From: Ancrocorticia sp.
GTDB lineage: Bacteria; Actinomycetota; Actinomycetes; Actinomycetales; Actinomycetaceae
Assembly (NCBI GenBank): GCA_022648165.1
Contig: JALCLX010000003.1
Coordinates: forward strand, 116,467 to 180,466
Direction: 5' to 3'
DNA length: 64,000 nucleotides
Part shown: one piece after another, positions 47,807-56,386 of the stretch
Layout: each line of letters opens with the position of its first letter
Numbering within the stretch: position 1 is the stretch's first letter
The notes under the pieces: model-generated
The model's input: the letters and a program-made list of their open reading frames with translations, nothing else
Database searches by the model: none
Told to the model about the DNA's origin: nothing
Translations under genes and position numbers: made by a program

Positions 47807-48242
47807 GGCTCTTCGTAATCAAGGGTGTAGGTGGGGTCTGAAGCCGCCGGCTTCGAGCAGACTCCGTGAGATGTAGTTCGTCAGGTTCCGGAAGCCCAGG
47901 GCGGAGCCGCGGAGGTGTTCGAGGCGCCCGTTGATCGCCTCCGTGGGACCGTTGCTGGTGCCGGGCCGGTCGAAGAACGCGAGCACGTCGATGGCGCGTT
48001 GCTTCAGTGTCCGGCCGAGCTTGCGCAGTTCGACAAGTCCGGCCGGGATGCCGCTTGTGAGGGAGTCGATGAGTTGCTGCATGACGAACTTCCCGAGTCC
48101 CCGGTCAGGTTCCCGGTAGGCGGTGACCATCCGCTGATAGATGCCCCAGGTCGCCTCGACCTCGACATGCTGCTCGTCGGCGAACAGCTCCTCGAGGCGG
48201 GTCTGCTGCTTCTCGGTGAGCAGCCCGGCTCCGGTGTGGAGG
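47807..48242 (-). mobile_element. truncated ISL3-family copy
   Basis: These 436 bp match 51037-51472 of the complete copy with one difference seen (47849 G versus 51079 T). It holds the IS end and the last roughly 140 codons of the transposase, including the C-terminal Glu region NGPTEAINGRLEH. The right edge fuses with the phage portal gene over the short shared sequence CCTC/GAGG, leaving a chimeric frame 47819-48403 (194 aa). Confidence 0.88.
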
Positions 48243-48403
48243 ATGCGCACGCACGAGTAGACGGCCGTCATCTGCATCGCGCTGCGCTCCGTCACCGGAC
48301 GGCCCGACGTGGTGCCGCCGAAGAAGAAGCTATAGCCCGAGCTGATCGCATGATCCTCCACAGGCCTGGTGTTGCTGCCGCGTAGCCAGTCAAGAAAACC
48401 CAT
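48239..48403 (-). pseudogene. phage portal protein, 5' fragment
   Basis: First 55 codons of an HK97-type portal protein: MGFLDWLRGS at the start and RPVTERSAMQMTAVYSCVRIL, the conserved first helix of this family. A GGAGGTG ribosome-binding site lies just upstream on the minus strand. The frame then runs straight into transposase sequence, so no functional portal is made. Together with the terminase fragment at 50667-51035 it shows that the arsenic-type cassette came from a phage or prophage setting. Confidence 0.75.
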
Positions 48404-48500
48404 AGGGACACCTCCTGCGAGTGAACGACGATGAGGATGGTTCGTTGCTTTGCACTTGCTCCCCGCTAGGCGTACGCTTCAAACCGTATTGGTTCAATAT

Positions 48501-48512
48501 TCACTGAAGTGA
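48501..48512. promoter_or_regulatory. ArsR-type operator candidate
   Basis: TCACTGAAGTGA is an inverted repeat with 5-bp arms, 11 bp before the arsR start, within AT-rich sequence (TTGGTTCAATATTCACTGAA). It suits autorepression by an ArsR protein. Confidence 0.45.
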
Positions 48513-48522
48513 GCGTGAGATT

Positions 48523-48825
48523 GTGAACGACGCAGAACAACTTGGGGAGGCTGCTGCACTGCTCAGCGCAGCAGCTGATCCGATCCGGCTAGCCCTGCTG
48601 CAACAACTTGCTGACAAGGGCAGTTCGTGTGTCTGCGATCTTCAAACCCAGCCACCGATCCCTGACAACCTGTTGAGCTACCACTTGAAGGTTCTGCGTG
48701 ATTGCGGGTTGGTCATCGGTGAACGACGGGGCCGGTGGGTGGACTACTCGCTCACGCCTGACGCGATTGAGCGGCTGCACCAGGCACTGCCAAACCCTCA
48801 GACTCAAGGGAGAGAAGATAAATGA
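48523..48825 (+). CDS. arsR: ArsR-family metalloregulator
   Basis: 100-aa winged-helix repressor. The metal site Cys-Val-Cys (Cys36, Cys38, in SSCVCDLQ) matches the CVC motif of arsenite-sensing ArsR. The DNA-recognition region follows (NLLSYHLKVLRDCGLVIGERRGRWVDY). It starts with GTG. Its stop overlaps the permease start (ATGA), so it heads the arsR-permease-arsC-thioredoxin operon and presumably represses it until metalloid binds. Confidence 0.88.
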   Translation: MNDAEQLGEAAALLSAAADPIRLALLQQLADKGSSCVCDLQTQPPIPDNLLSYHLKVLRDCGLVIGERRGRWVDYSLTPDAIERLHQALPNPQTQGREDK

Positions 48826-50000
48826 GCGAGCAATGTTGCAACGCAGGCGAGAGCAACTCTCAGCAGAAAAACATCGCAATCTCGTGCTGTTCACAACCAT
48901 CCAATCGAGATGCGGCGTCGACAGACTCCGAGCAGCCTCGCGAAGACGCAGCGACTCTCACCCCGCTGGGTAGACGTCAGCCGAATGCGCTACTGTGGGG
49001 CAAGCTTCTCGTTGCCGCACTTGTGTGGGTTGGCCTGTACTTTGCTAATGAGCCGTGGTGGAACTGGTTCTTCGGTTCACTCCTGGGAATGAACCTCGAG
49101 GAGCGCCTAGCGGGATCATTGCACTTCTTCTTCTATGACACGGTCAAGATCCTGCTGCTGCTGACCGGATTGATGTTTGTCATCGGAATGCTGCGCGCCA
49201 GTTTCAATATGGACAAGGCGCGCGACTTCCTCGAAGGCAAGGGCCTATTCTTTGGCTTGGTGATGGCTGTCGCCTTAGGAGTCATCACCCCATTTTGCTC
49301 CTGCTCTTCAATTCCACTGTTCATCGGGTTCGTAGCAGCCGGGATTCCGCTATCCATCACACTGACCTTCCTGATCGCATCACCACTGGTGAGCGAAACC
49401 GCTGCGATTCTTATCGGAGATCAATTCGGATGGGACATCGCTGTTGCCTATCTCATCGCAGGCTCCCTCATCGCGATCGCCATTGGCTGGGTATTGAGCC
49501 GTTTCAAGCTTGATAAATGGGTCGAACAGTCAGTATTCGACACCAAAGTCGCCAAGCTCCGAGCTGGCGGCCACGTCCCAACACTGCAAGAACGTGTCAA
49601 CGCGGCTATGGGAGAAGCCAAAGACATATTCAGCAAAGTGTGGATCTGGGTCATCGTTGGCGTAGGAATCGGTGCCGCGATCCACGGCTGGATTCCCGCC
49701 GACTTCTTCGCCACATATGTGGGACCAGATAATCCACTCGGCGTGCCATTGGCAACCATATTGGGAGTCCCGCTCTACGCCAACGGCGGTGGAGTTGTTC
49801 CCATCGGAGAGGCACTCTGGGCGAAAGGCATGCCGATCGGTACCGTCATGTCACTCATGATGGGAGCAATCGCACTGTCTATCCCCGAGGCAATCATGCT
49901 ACGTCGCGTCATGAAGCCCCAGCTGCTGGCACTCTTTTTCGGAAGTGTCACTGTCGGCATCATCATCGTCGGCTACCTCTTCAACATCATCTATGCCTAA
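48822..50000 (+). CDS. ArsP/YraQ-type permease (DUF318), metalloid efflux candidate
   Basis: 392-aa membrane protein with about eight helices. The signature CSCSSIPLFIGFVAAGIPLS (Cys pair in a helix) and a second GVPLYANGGGVVPIGEALWAKGMPIGT motif define the permease family that includes ArsP, an exporter of trivalent organoarsenicals. The cytoplasmic N-terminus has two CC pairs (Cys5-Cys6, Cys22-Cys23), possible metal ligands. Context between arsR and arsC favours arsenic; copper or zinc export is described for related proteins and cannot be excluded. Confidence 0.82.
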   Translation: MSEQCCNAGESNSQQKNIAISCCSQPSNRDAASTDSEQPREDAATLTPLGRRQPNALLWGKLLVAALVWVGLYFANEPWWNWFFGSLLGMNLEERLAGSLHFFFYDTVKILLLLTGLMFVIGMLRASFNMDKARDFLEGKGLFFGLVMAVALGVITPFCSCSSIPLFIGFVAAGIPLSITLTFLIASPLVSETAAILIGDQFGWDIAVAYLIAGSLIAIAIGWVLSRFKLDKWVEQSVFDTKVAKLRAGGHVPTLQERVNAAMGEAKDIFSKVWIWVIVGVGIGAAIHGWIPADFFATYVGPDNPLGVPLATILGVPLYANGGGVVPIGEALWAKGMPIGTVMSLMMGAIALSIPEAIMLRRVMKPQLLALFFGSVTVGIIIVGYLFNIIYA

Positions 50001-50010
50001 AGGAAGTCTC

Positions 50011-50406
50011 ATGAAACCCGTAACAATAATGTTCGCCTGCCGGAAAAACGCGGGACGCTCACAACTAGCAGCCGCGATCACCCGCGCCAAGGCCGACCCA
50101 AACATCACGGTATTGTCCGCCGGAACAGAGCCCGCTGACAAACTCCATACGGAAGTACTCACGGTTCTAAGCGAAATGGGTTTAGAACCCGACGGGAAAC
50201 CGAAACGTCTAGAACCTCACGACGTGCAAGCATCTGACTGGGTGATCACCATGGGATGTGGTGAAACTTGCGCCATCTTCCCCGGAAAACACTATGAGGA
50301 CTGGCCAGTTGACGACCCTTCTGGTCAACCTCTTGACGTGGTGCGTCGGATTCGCGATGACATCCAACAGCGTGTCGACGATTTACTCAAACGCATTCAT
50401 TCATAG
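50011..50406 (+). CDS. arsC: arsenate reductase, low-molecular-weight phosphatase type
   Basis: 131-aa protein with the P-loop CX5R (Cys10-RKNAG-Arg16), the redox cysteines Cys83 and Cys87 in MGCGETCAIFPG, and the acid motif DWPVDDPSG. It reduces arsenate to arsenite by a Cys relay with thioredoxin or mycothiol; the downstream thioredoxin gene may supply electrons. An AAAGGAAG ribosome-binding site precedes ATG 50011. Confidence 0.9.
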   Translation: MKPVTIMFACRKNAGRSQLAAAITRAKADPNITVLSAGTEPADKLHTEVLTVLSEMGLEPDGKPKRLEPHDVQASDWVITMGCGETCAIFPGKHYEDWPVDDPSGQPLDVVRRIRDDIQQRVDDLLKRIHS

Positions 50407-50424
50407 ACAACGAAAGGTGAAACA

Positions 50425-50661
50425 ATGAACATCAAAATCCTCGGCCCCGGATGCAGGAACTGCGTCAACCTCGAGAAGCAAACCCGTAAAGCAATCGCTG
50501 ATCTGAACCTCGATGCCGATATCGAGCACGTCACCGACTATGCAGACATCATGGCCTACGGCATCATGTCAACACCAGGACTGGTCATCAACGGCGAGGT
50601 CGTCGTCTCCGGACGAGTCCCTAAAGCAAACGAAATTGCCCAACTACTCACGAACCGCTAA
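50425..50661 (+). CDS. small redox-active thioredoxin (Thioredoxin_3 / MTH895-like)
   Basis: 78-aa protein with a GCRNC active site (Cys10, Cys13) and the cis-Pro loop MSTPGLVING. Members of this small family often sit beside ArsP-type permeases. It probably recycles ArsC or delivers reduced substrate to the permease. The gene ends 5 bp before the stop codon of the convergent terminase fragment. Confidence 0.88.
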   Translation: MNIKILGPGCRNCVNLEKQTRKAIADLNLDADIEHVTDYADIMAYGIMSTPGLVINGEVVVSGRVPKANEIAQLLTNR

Positions 50662-50666
50662 ACAGA

Positions 50667-51035
50667 TCAGAGCACGAGTAGCCCGCGCTCGTCGTAGACG
50701 CTGCCGCTGGTGTGGTCGCCTGCGCGTCGGATGGAGCGGTCGAGTGCCATGATCGTGGCGACCACGCCGTCGATCTTCTCCGTGGACTTCTGCTTGTCGG
50801 GTTTGATGTTGCCGGCCGGGTCGGTGCGCACATGGATGTTGTCGACCATCCAGGCGAGCACCGGATGCCCGCCATGCGCCAACCTGCCCTCCAACGCCAG
50901 CTTCATCAGCTCCTTGCTTGGTGGGGACATGTCTTTGAAGCCCTGCCCGAACGGCACGACCGTGAATCCGGCATCCTCCAGGTTCTGTGACATTTGCACG
51001 GCACCCCATCGGTCGAACGCGATCTCCCGGATATC
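50667..51035 (-). pseudogene. phage terminase large subunit, 3' fragment
   Basis: 122 codons in frame from the IS edge: DIREIAFDRWGAVQM, then FTVVPFGQGFKDMSPPSKEL, the nuclease-domain region PVLAWMVDN, and KSTEKIDGVVATIMALDR, which holds the usual terminase C-terminal Lys/Asp motif. The stop is natural at 50667. The 5' part has been lost at the GATATC where the complete IS copy begins. In tailed phages the portal gene normally follows terminase; here the arsenic-type cassette separates them. Confidence 0.8.
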
Positions 51036-51036
51036 G

Positions 51037-52462
51037 GGCTCTTCGTAATCAAGGGTGTAGGTGGGGTCTGAAGCCGCCTGCTTCGAGCAGACTCCGTGAG
51101 ATGTAGTTCGTCAGGTTCCGGAAGCCCAGGGCGGAGCCGCGGAGGTGTTCGAGGCGCCCGTTGATCGCCTCCGTGGGACCGTTGCTGGTGCCGGGCCGGT
51201 CGAAGAACGCGAGCACGTCGATGGCGCGTTGCTTCAGTGTCCGGCCGAGCTTGCGCAGTTCGACAAGTCCGGCCGGGATGCCGCTTGTGAGGGAGTCGAT
51301 GAGTTGCTGCATGACGAACTTCCCGAGTCCCCGGTCAGGTTCCCGGTAGGCGGTGACCATCCGCTGATAGATGCCCCAGGTCGCCTCGACCTCGACATGC
51401 TGCTCGTCGGCGAACAGCTCCTCGAGGCGGGTCTGCTGCTTCTCGGTGAGCAGCCCGGCTCCGGTGTGGAGGGTGCGGCGGGCCTTGTAGAGCGGATCCT
51501 CCTTCCTTCCGCGGCGCCCGAATGCGTCACGCTGGACGCGGCGGCGGCACTCGTCGAGCGCGTCGCCAGCCAATCTCACGACGTGGAACGGGTCCATCAC
51601 CGCGACCGCGTCGGGGAGTTCCTCGACGGCAGCGGTCTTGAACCCGGTGAACCCGTCCATCGCGACAACCTCGACACCATCGCGCCAGGCCTGGGGACGG
51701 GCGGCGAGCCAGGTCTTGAACACGCTCTTGGAACGCCCCTCGACCATGTCCAGCAACCGTGACGGTCCGGTCTTGTCCCGCACCGGGGTGAGGTCGATGA
51801 TCACGGTCACGTACTTGTCGCCGCGGCGGGTGTGGCGCCAGACGTGCTCGTCGACGCCGATCACCGCGACGCCGTCGAACCGGGCTGGGTCATCGATCAG
51901 TGCCCGCTTGCCCTCGGCGAGGACCGCGGTGTTCGCCGTGTGCCAGGACACCCCCAAGCCCGCGGCTACACGCGAGACCGTGAGATGGTCGACCACGATG
52001 CCCTCCAGCGCCCACCGCATCCCGCGACGAGACAGCTTCGCTCGCGCGGGCGCCGCCGCGGTGAGGTCTTCCCGCCAGGAACGCCCGCAGCCGGAACACT
52101 TGTATCGGCGGATCCGGACCAGCAGCGTCGTCGGGCGGTGTCCGAACGGCTCGTGCGCGAGCAACCGCGTATCAGTCCCGAGAGAAAGCCCCTGGCTGCC
52201 ACAACCCCGACACCACGGATCCGGCTCCGCAACCCGGCACTCGATCACCGCCCGGTCCGACTCAAGACACTGCCCCACCGCGACGAGACCGAGCTCGTCC
52301 AGTCGGCAGAACACGGTCAGATCAGGGGTCGCAAAGGTAGCGTGGAGCACGTCGAGGTCTTCCGGCAGATGGTCAGTGTGAGAACTTCCATCATCGGGAG
52401 ACCTCGACCCTCACCCCCGCAACGACGCGCTCAACCACCTACCCCCTCAACTGCGAAGAGCC
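51037..52462 (-). mobile_element. complete ISL3-family insertion sequence
   Basis: 1426 bp with imperfect terminal inverted repeats beginning GGCTCTTCG; similarity between the two ends extends about 30 bp inward. The left edge abuts terminase sequence and the right edge abuts the GH78 gene. Both flanks carry GGATATC at the border, so this IS seems to choose GATATC-centred targets. Confidence 0.88.
51049..52350 (-). CDS. ISL3-family transposase
   Basis: 433-aa transposase. An N-terminal zinc ribbon (Cys47/Cys50 and Cys85/Cys88) and helix-turn-helix are followed by the DDE catalytic core. Asp residues sit in VAVIGVDEHVW and VVAMDGFTGFK, and the Glu region is NGPTEAINGRLEHLRG. Length is standard and no lesion is seen, so it may be active. 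It starts with GTG. Confidence 0.92.
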   Translation of the reverse strand: MLHATFATPDLTVFCRLDELGLVAVGQCLESDRAVIECRVAEPDPWCRGCGSQGLSLGTDTRLLAHEPFGHRPTTLLVRIRRYKCSGCGRSWREDLTAAAPARAKLSRRGMRWALEGIVVDHLTVSRVAAGLGVSWHTANTAVLAEGKRALIDDPARFDGVAVIGVDEHVWRHTRRGDKYVTVIIDLTPVRDKTGPSRLLDMVEGRSKSVFKTWLAARPQAWRDGVEVVAMDGFTGFKTAAVEELPDAVAVMDPFHVVRLAGDALDECRRRVQRDAFGRRGRKEDPLYKARRTLHTGAGLLTEKQQTRLEELFADEQHVEVEATWGIYQRMVTAYREPDRGLGKFVMQQLIDSLTSGIPAGLVELRKLGRTLKQRAIDVLAFFDRPGTSNGPTEAINGRLEHLRGSALGFRNLTNYISRSLLEAGGFRPHLHP

Positions 52463-52470
52463 GGATATCC
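52463..52470 (+). repeat. target-site duplication, right copy
   Basis: GGATATCC, matching GGATATCG at the left border in 7 of 8 bases. It is the natural sequence of the GH78 gene (Gly-Tyr-Pro codons). Confidence 0.7.
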
Positions 52471-55400
52471 CGGCACGCTGTCACAGGACACCATCCGTGC
52501 GGTGGTGGTGCACACTCCGCTGCGCAGAACCGGCTGGTTCACCTCCTCACATGATCTACTGAATCAGCTCCATGAAAACACTGTGTGGTCTATGCGCGAT
52601 AACTTCGTTGGCGTGCCTTCCGATTGCCCACAACGCGATGAACGCTTGGGCTGGGCTGGAGACATCAACGCCTTCGCGCCCACGGCGGTTCTATTGCACG
52701 ATTCTCAAGAATTCCTACGGAATTGGCTCACTGATCTGCGATTGGAACAGGCCGCCGCAGGCTCCGTGCCCTGGATTGTCCCCAACGTGATGGAATTTCC
52801 CTCATCTCCCACCGCGTTGTGGAGCGATGTGGCTGTCTCATTGCCATGGACGCTCTATCAGGAATACGGCGATGTTGCGATTCTTCACGAATCGTATAGC
52901 TCGATGGCCGCTTTCACCCGGCAGGTTGAGGAGTTGTTGGATCAGGACGGCCTGTGGAGCACTGGTTTTCAATACGGGGACTGGTTGGATCCGGATGCGC
53001 CGGCAGACAATCCCTCCGGCGGCAAGACCGATCGCCATCTGGTGGCAACCGGGTATTTTTACCGTGTGGCTTGGCAAATGGCTGAGACGGCACGGATTGT
53101 TGGGGAGGCCGACGACGCGGCGCATTTTGCGCGGTTGGCCCAGCGGGTCCGCTCCGTATTCCTGCGCGAATACGTCACTGGATCTGGCCGCATGGCGGAC
53201 GAATCGGCAACCGCCTACGCGCTGGCAATCTGTTTTGGGATTCTGCAGGCCGATCAAGTACCGCATGCAGGCGAACGCCTCGCTGATCTGGTAGCACACA
53301 GCGGATATACCATTTCTACTGGATTCGCCGGCACACCGTACGTGTGCCCCGCTTTGGCCCAGGCGGGCCAATGGCATGCCGCCTACCAGTTGCTGCTGCA
53401 GACCCATTGCCCTTCATTCCTCTTCCCCATCACCAAGGGCGCAACAACCATCTGGGAACGGTGGGATGCGATCGATCCGGAAGGCAAGCTCAACGAGGAC
53501 GGAATGACGTCGCTGAATCATTACGCCTTGGGAGCAATAACCTCATGGCTTTATACCGGTGTTGCGGGCCTGGAACGGCTCACCCCGGGATGGGGAGCAG
53601 TTCGCTTCGCACCCCATCCCGGCGGGAAACTCACAATGGCATCCGCACGCCACATCACTAGCCATGGCGAAGTGGCGTGTTCGTGGGCGCTGGAGGCCAG
53701 CCGCCTGGAGGTCACCGTGACCGTTCCGCATGGGGTTCACGCCACCCTGGTTAACCCCTTCGATCCGGAGGCTCCGGAGACTGTGGTGCCCGAGGGAACG
53801 CACCACTATTCTTTCGCATTGCCTGAAAAACTCACGCAGCAGCCCGAACGCACGATGGACACGCCGCTGTCCGTGCTTGCTAACGATCCGGAAATCTGGA
53901 CCGCCGTGACCAAGGTAATCGCTTATCATCTGCCAGGTATACCCATCGACGGATCGGACCCACAGGCCGCAGCATTCACGCTCAACACGGTGTTGCAGTA
54001 CATTCCGGGTGCCAAGCCAGAATTGCGCCATGACCTCGAAGAAGCGCTCGCTGATCCGGGCTATGCCGAAACACTGCACGATCACCAGCCTGCCGGCCCC
54101 GAAGTCGAAGAAGCTGCCCTGCTGAGCGGCACGGGATTTTGGACATCTGGCATCCCTGAAACAGGCGGCATCATCACTTTCTCGGATGGCCCCCACGGAG
54201 TGAGGCGCCAAGAAGGAAATGCGGATCATCTTGGCATTACGGATTCCCTGCCTGCGACGTGCTTCCCCGCGGCATCGGTCACCGCGTGCAGCTTTGATCC
54301 CGAATTGCTGTATCAGGTGGGCCGCGCGTTGGGAGAGGAAGCGGATTCGCTGGGGGTTGACGTGCTCTTGGGGCCGGCGATCAACATCAAGCGTTCTCCG
54401 TTGTGCGGGCGAAATTTCGAATACTTCTCCGAAGATCCCCTGCTCACGGGCGTTCTTGCTACCGCCTGGACGCAGGGGTTGCAGAGCACCGGAGTTGGCG
54501 CGTCCGTCAAGCACTTCGCCGCGAATAATCAAGAAACTGACCGTATGCAGGTGAGTGTGGAAGTGGACGAACGCACGCTCCGCGAGATCTACCTTCCCGC
54601 CTTCGAACGTGTGATCCGCCAGGCCCAGCCCGCTACAGTGATGGCGTCCTACAACGCGATCAACGGTACACATGCGTGCGAAAACCGCTGGCTGCTCACC
54701 GACGTTTTGCGTGGCGAATGGGGTTTCGACGGCGCCGTCGTCTCCGATTGGGGCGCGGTCAAGGACAGGGTGGCCGCGCTCAAAGCCGGACTGGACTTGG
54801 AAATGCCTGGGCCTGCAACCGAAAACACGGCGCGGATCGTCCAAGCGCTACAAAAGGGCGATGTGAGCCGATCGGAGCTCGAAACGGCGGTGGAACGCCT
54901 CACCGCACTCGGCAAGCGCGTGACCGCCCGCACCCACCATTACGCGAATGACTTTCAACGCCACCACTCCTTGGCGCGGAAAGCAGCCGCCGAATCCATA
55001 GTTCTGCTGCGAAATCAGGGCCAAATCTTGCCACTCAAGCCGGATGCGCGCCTGGCCGTCATCGGAGAGTTCGCCGTGGATCCGCAATTCCAAGGCGGCG
55101 GAAGTTCGCATACGAATCCCACTCGCGTGGACAAACCGCTAGATGCGCTGCGCGAGTCATTCACCGATGTGCATTTTGCCCCGGGATATTCCGCCCACGG
55201 ATCGGCCGAAGAACGGAATACTTTGCTCCAGGAGGCGCGCGAGGCCGCGAGAAGTGCGGATGTAGCGATCGTGTTCGCAGGTGTGGATGAAGACGAACAA
55301 TCCGAAGGATTCGATAGGAGCGATCTGAATATCAATCCCGATCACGTGGCCGTTATTGAGGCGGTTGCACAGGAGATCCCAACTGTGGTTGTGCTCTTCT

Positions 55401-56299
55401 CCGGCGGCATCGTTACTCTGGAGCCGTGGCATGATGCAGCCACTGCGATTCTGTTCGCGGGCGCATCGGGGCAAGCGTGCGGCACCGCAATCGCGGACGT
55501 TCTGACGGGCCGGATCAATCCTTCCGGGCACCTGGCGGAAACGATCCCCTACGCACTGCAACACACGCCCAGCTTCCTGAACTTCCCTGGTGACAACCAC
55601 CAGGTTCGCTACGGTGAAGGCGTCTTTGTTGGCTACCGCTACTTTACGTCCGCAGACCGAAGCGTGCGCTATCCCTTTGGCTACGGGCTCAGCTTTACCA
55701 CCTTCGCCTGGAGCGATTTCACCGTAGATCCTTGTGCAGATGGCTTCACCGCATCAGTGACCGTAACCAACACCGGAAACCGCAGTGGCGCCGACGTCGT
55801 CCAAATGTATGTGCGTCCCCCAGCGTGCGACGTCCATCGGCCACTGCGCGAACTGGCAGGGTTCAAGAAAGTCTTCCTGGAACCCGGAGAACACCAGCGA
55901 ATCTCCATCGTGCTTCCACGGCGCGCCTTCAGCTACTGGTCGCCATCACGGCACACCTGGTGGCTCCACGGCGGTGACTACGGCGTCGAATGGGGCCGAT
56001 CGGCAACCGATATCGTACACACCATCACAGTGGACGTAGCAGGAGATAAAGATCCGATACGGCCCCTGACTGTGGATTCCTCCGTCAAAGAATGGTTCAC
56101 ACACCCCATTGTTGGACCAGTGCTTCAACAAGCCCTTATGGCGAACGCAACAGCCGAACAAACAGCTGCAGCTCACGATAACGCCAATGCGCTCGCCATG
56201 GTGGAGTCCATGTCAATGAGTCAATTCGCCCATTTCCCCGGCGTAGATCTTCCCACCGAATACCTCGATGAGCTAGTAACGCTCAGCCACCAGCAGTGA
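52463..56299 (+). pseudogene. GH78-GH3 fusion enzyme, 3' fragment
   Basis: Continues the frame of 46893-47805. The GH78 catalytic (alpha/alpha)6 domain comes first, with VGVPSDCPQRDERLGWAGD intact and WERWDAIDPEG, then its C-terminal beta domain. From about 53855 (MDTPLSV) a complete GH3 enzyme follows in the same frame: FSDGPHGVR, FEYFSEDP, the nucleophile motif VVSDWGA, FAGVDEDEQSEGFDR, and a fibronectin-III-like domain with YGLSFTTFAW. The intact protein would be 1580 aa, rhamnosidase plus beta-glucosidase. A start at 52502 or 53855 could still yield a GH3-containing product, but no ribosome-binding site is evident at either. Confidence 0.87.
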
Positions 56300-56386
56300 C
56301 GCTGCTAAAAATCGCGGCGGCAAAGCATCGGGGCCTTGCCGCATCCCCTCAAATCACCATCCCAGCTCGACCTTGGAGGAAAGCAC

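Larger units (their letters stand above)
47807..52462. mobile_element. 4.66-kb ISL3-bounded insertion carrying an arsenic-type cassette
   Basis: The insertion begins and ends with the IS terminus GGCTCTTCG / CGAAGAGCC. It contains, left to right: a truncated IS copy (47807-48242), the 5' end of a phage portal gene, arsR, a permease, arsC, a thioredoxin, the 3' end of a phage terminase gene, and a complete IS copy (51037-52462) in the same orientation as the first. Deleting 47806-52469 rejoins the host gene into one 1581-codon frame, which proves the boundaries to the base. The structure is that of a translocatable unit inserted by recombination with a resident IS copy (inference). Confidence 0.88.

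Noticed and set aside
47876..48403. Plus-strand open frames over the transposase (47915-48385, 51145-51762)
   Set aside because: They mirror the minus-strand transposase codons in high-GC DNA and are shared by both IS copies. No ribosome-binding site or recognisable domain is present.
48404..50661. Cassette as a native chromosomal ars operon into which IS copies inserted
   Set aside because: Both sides of the cassette abut phage gene fragments, and the outer borders lie in a glycosidase gene that rejoins perfectly without it. The cassette therefore arrived with the insertion.
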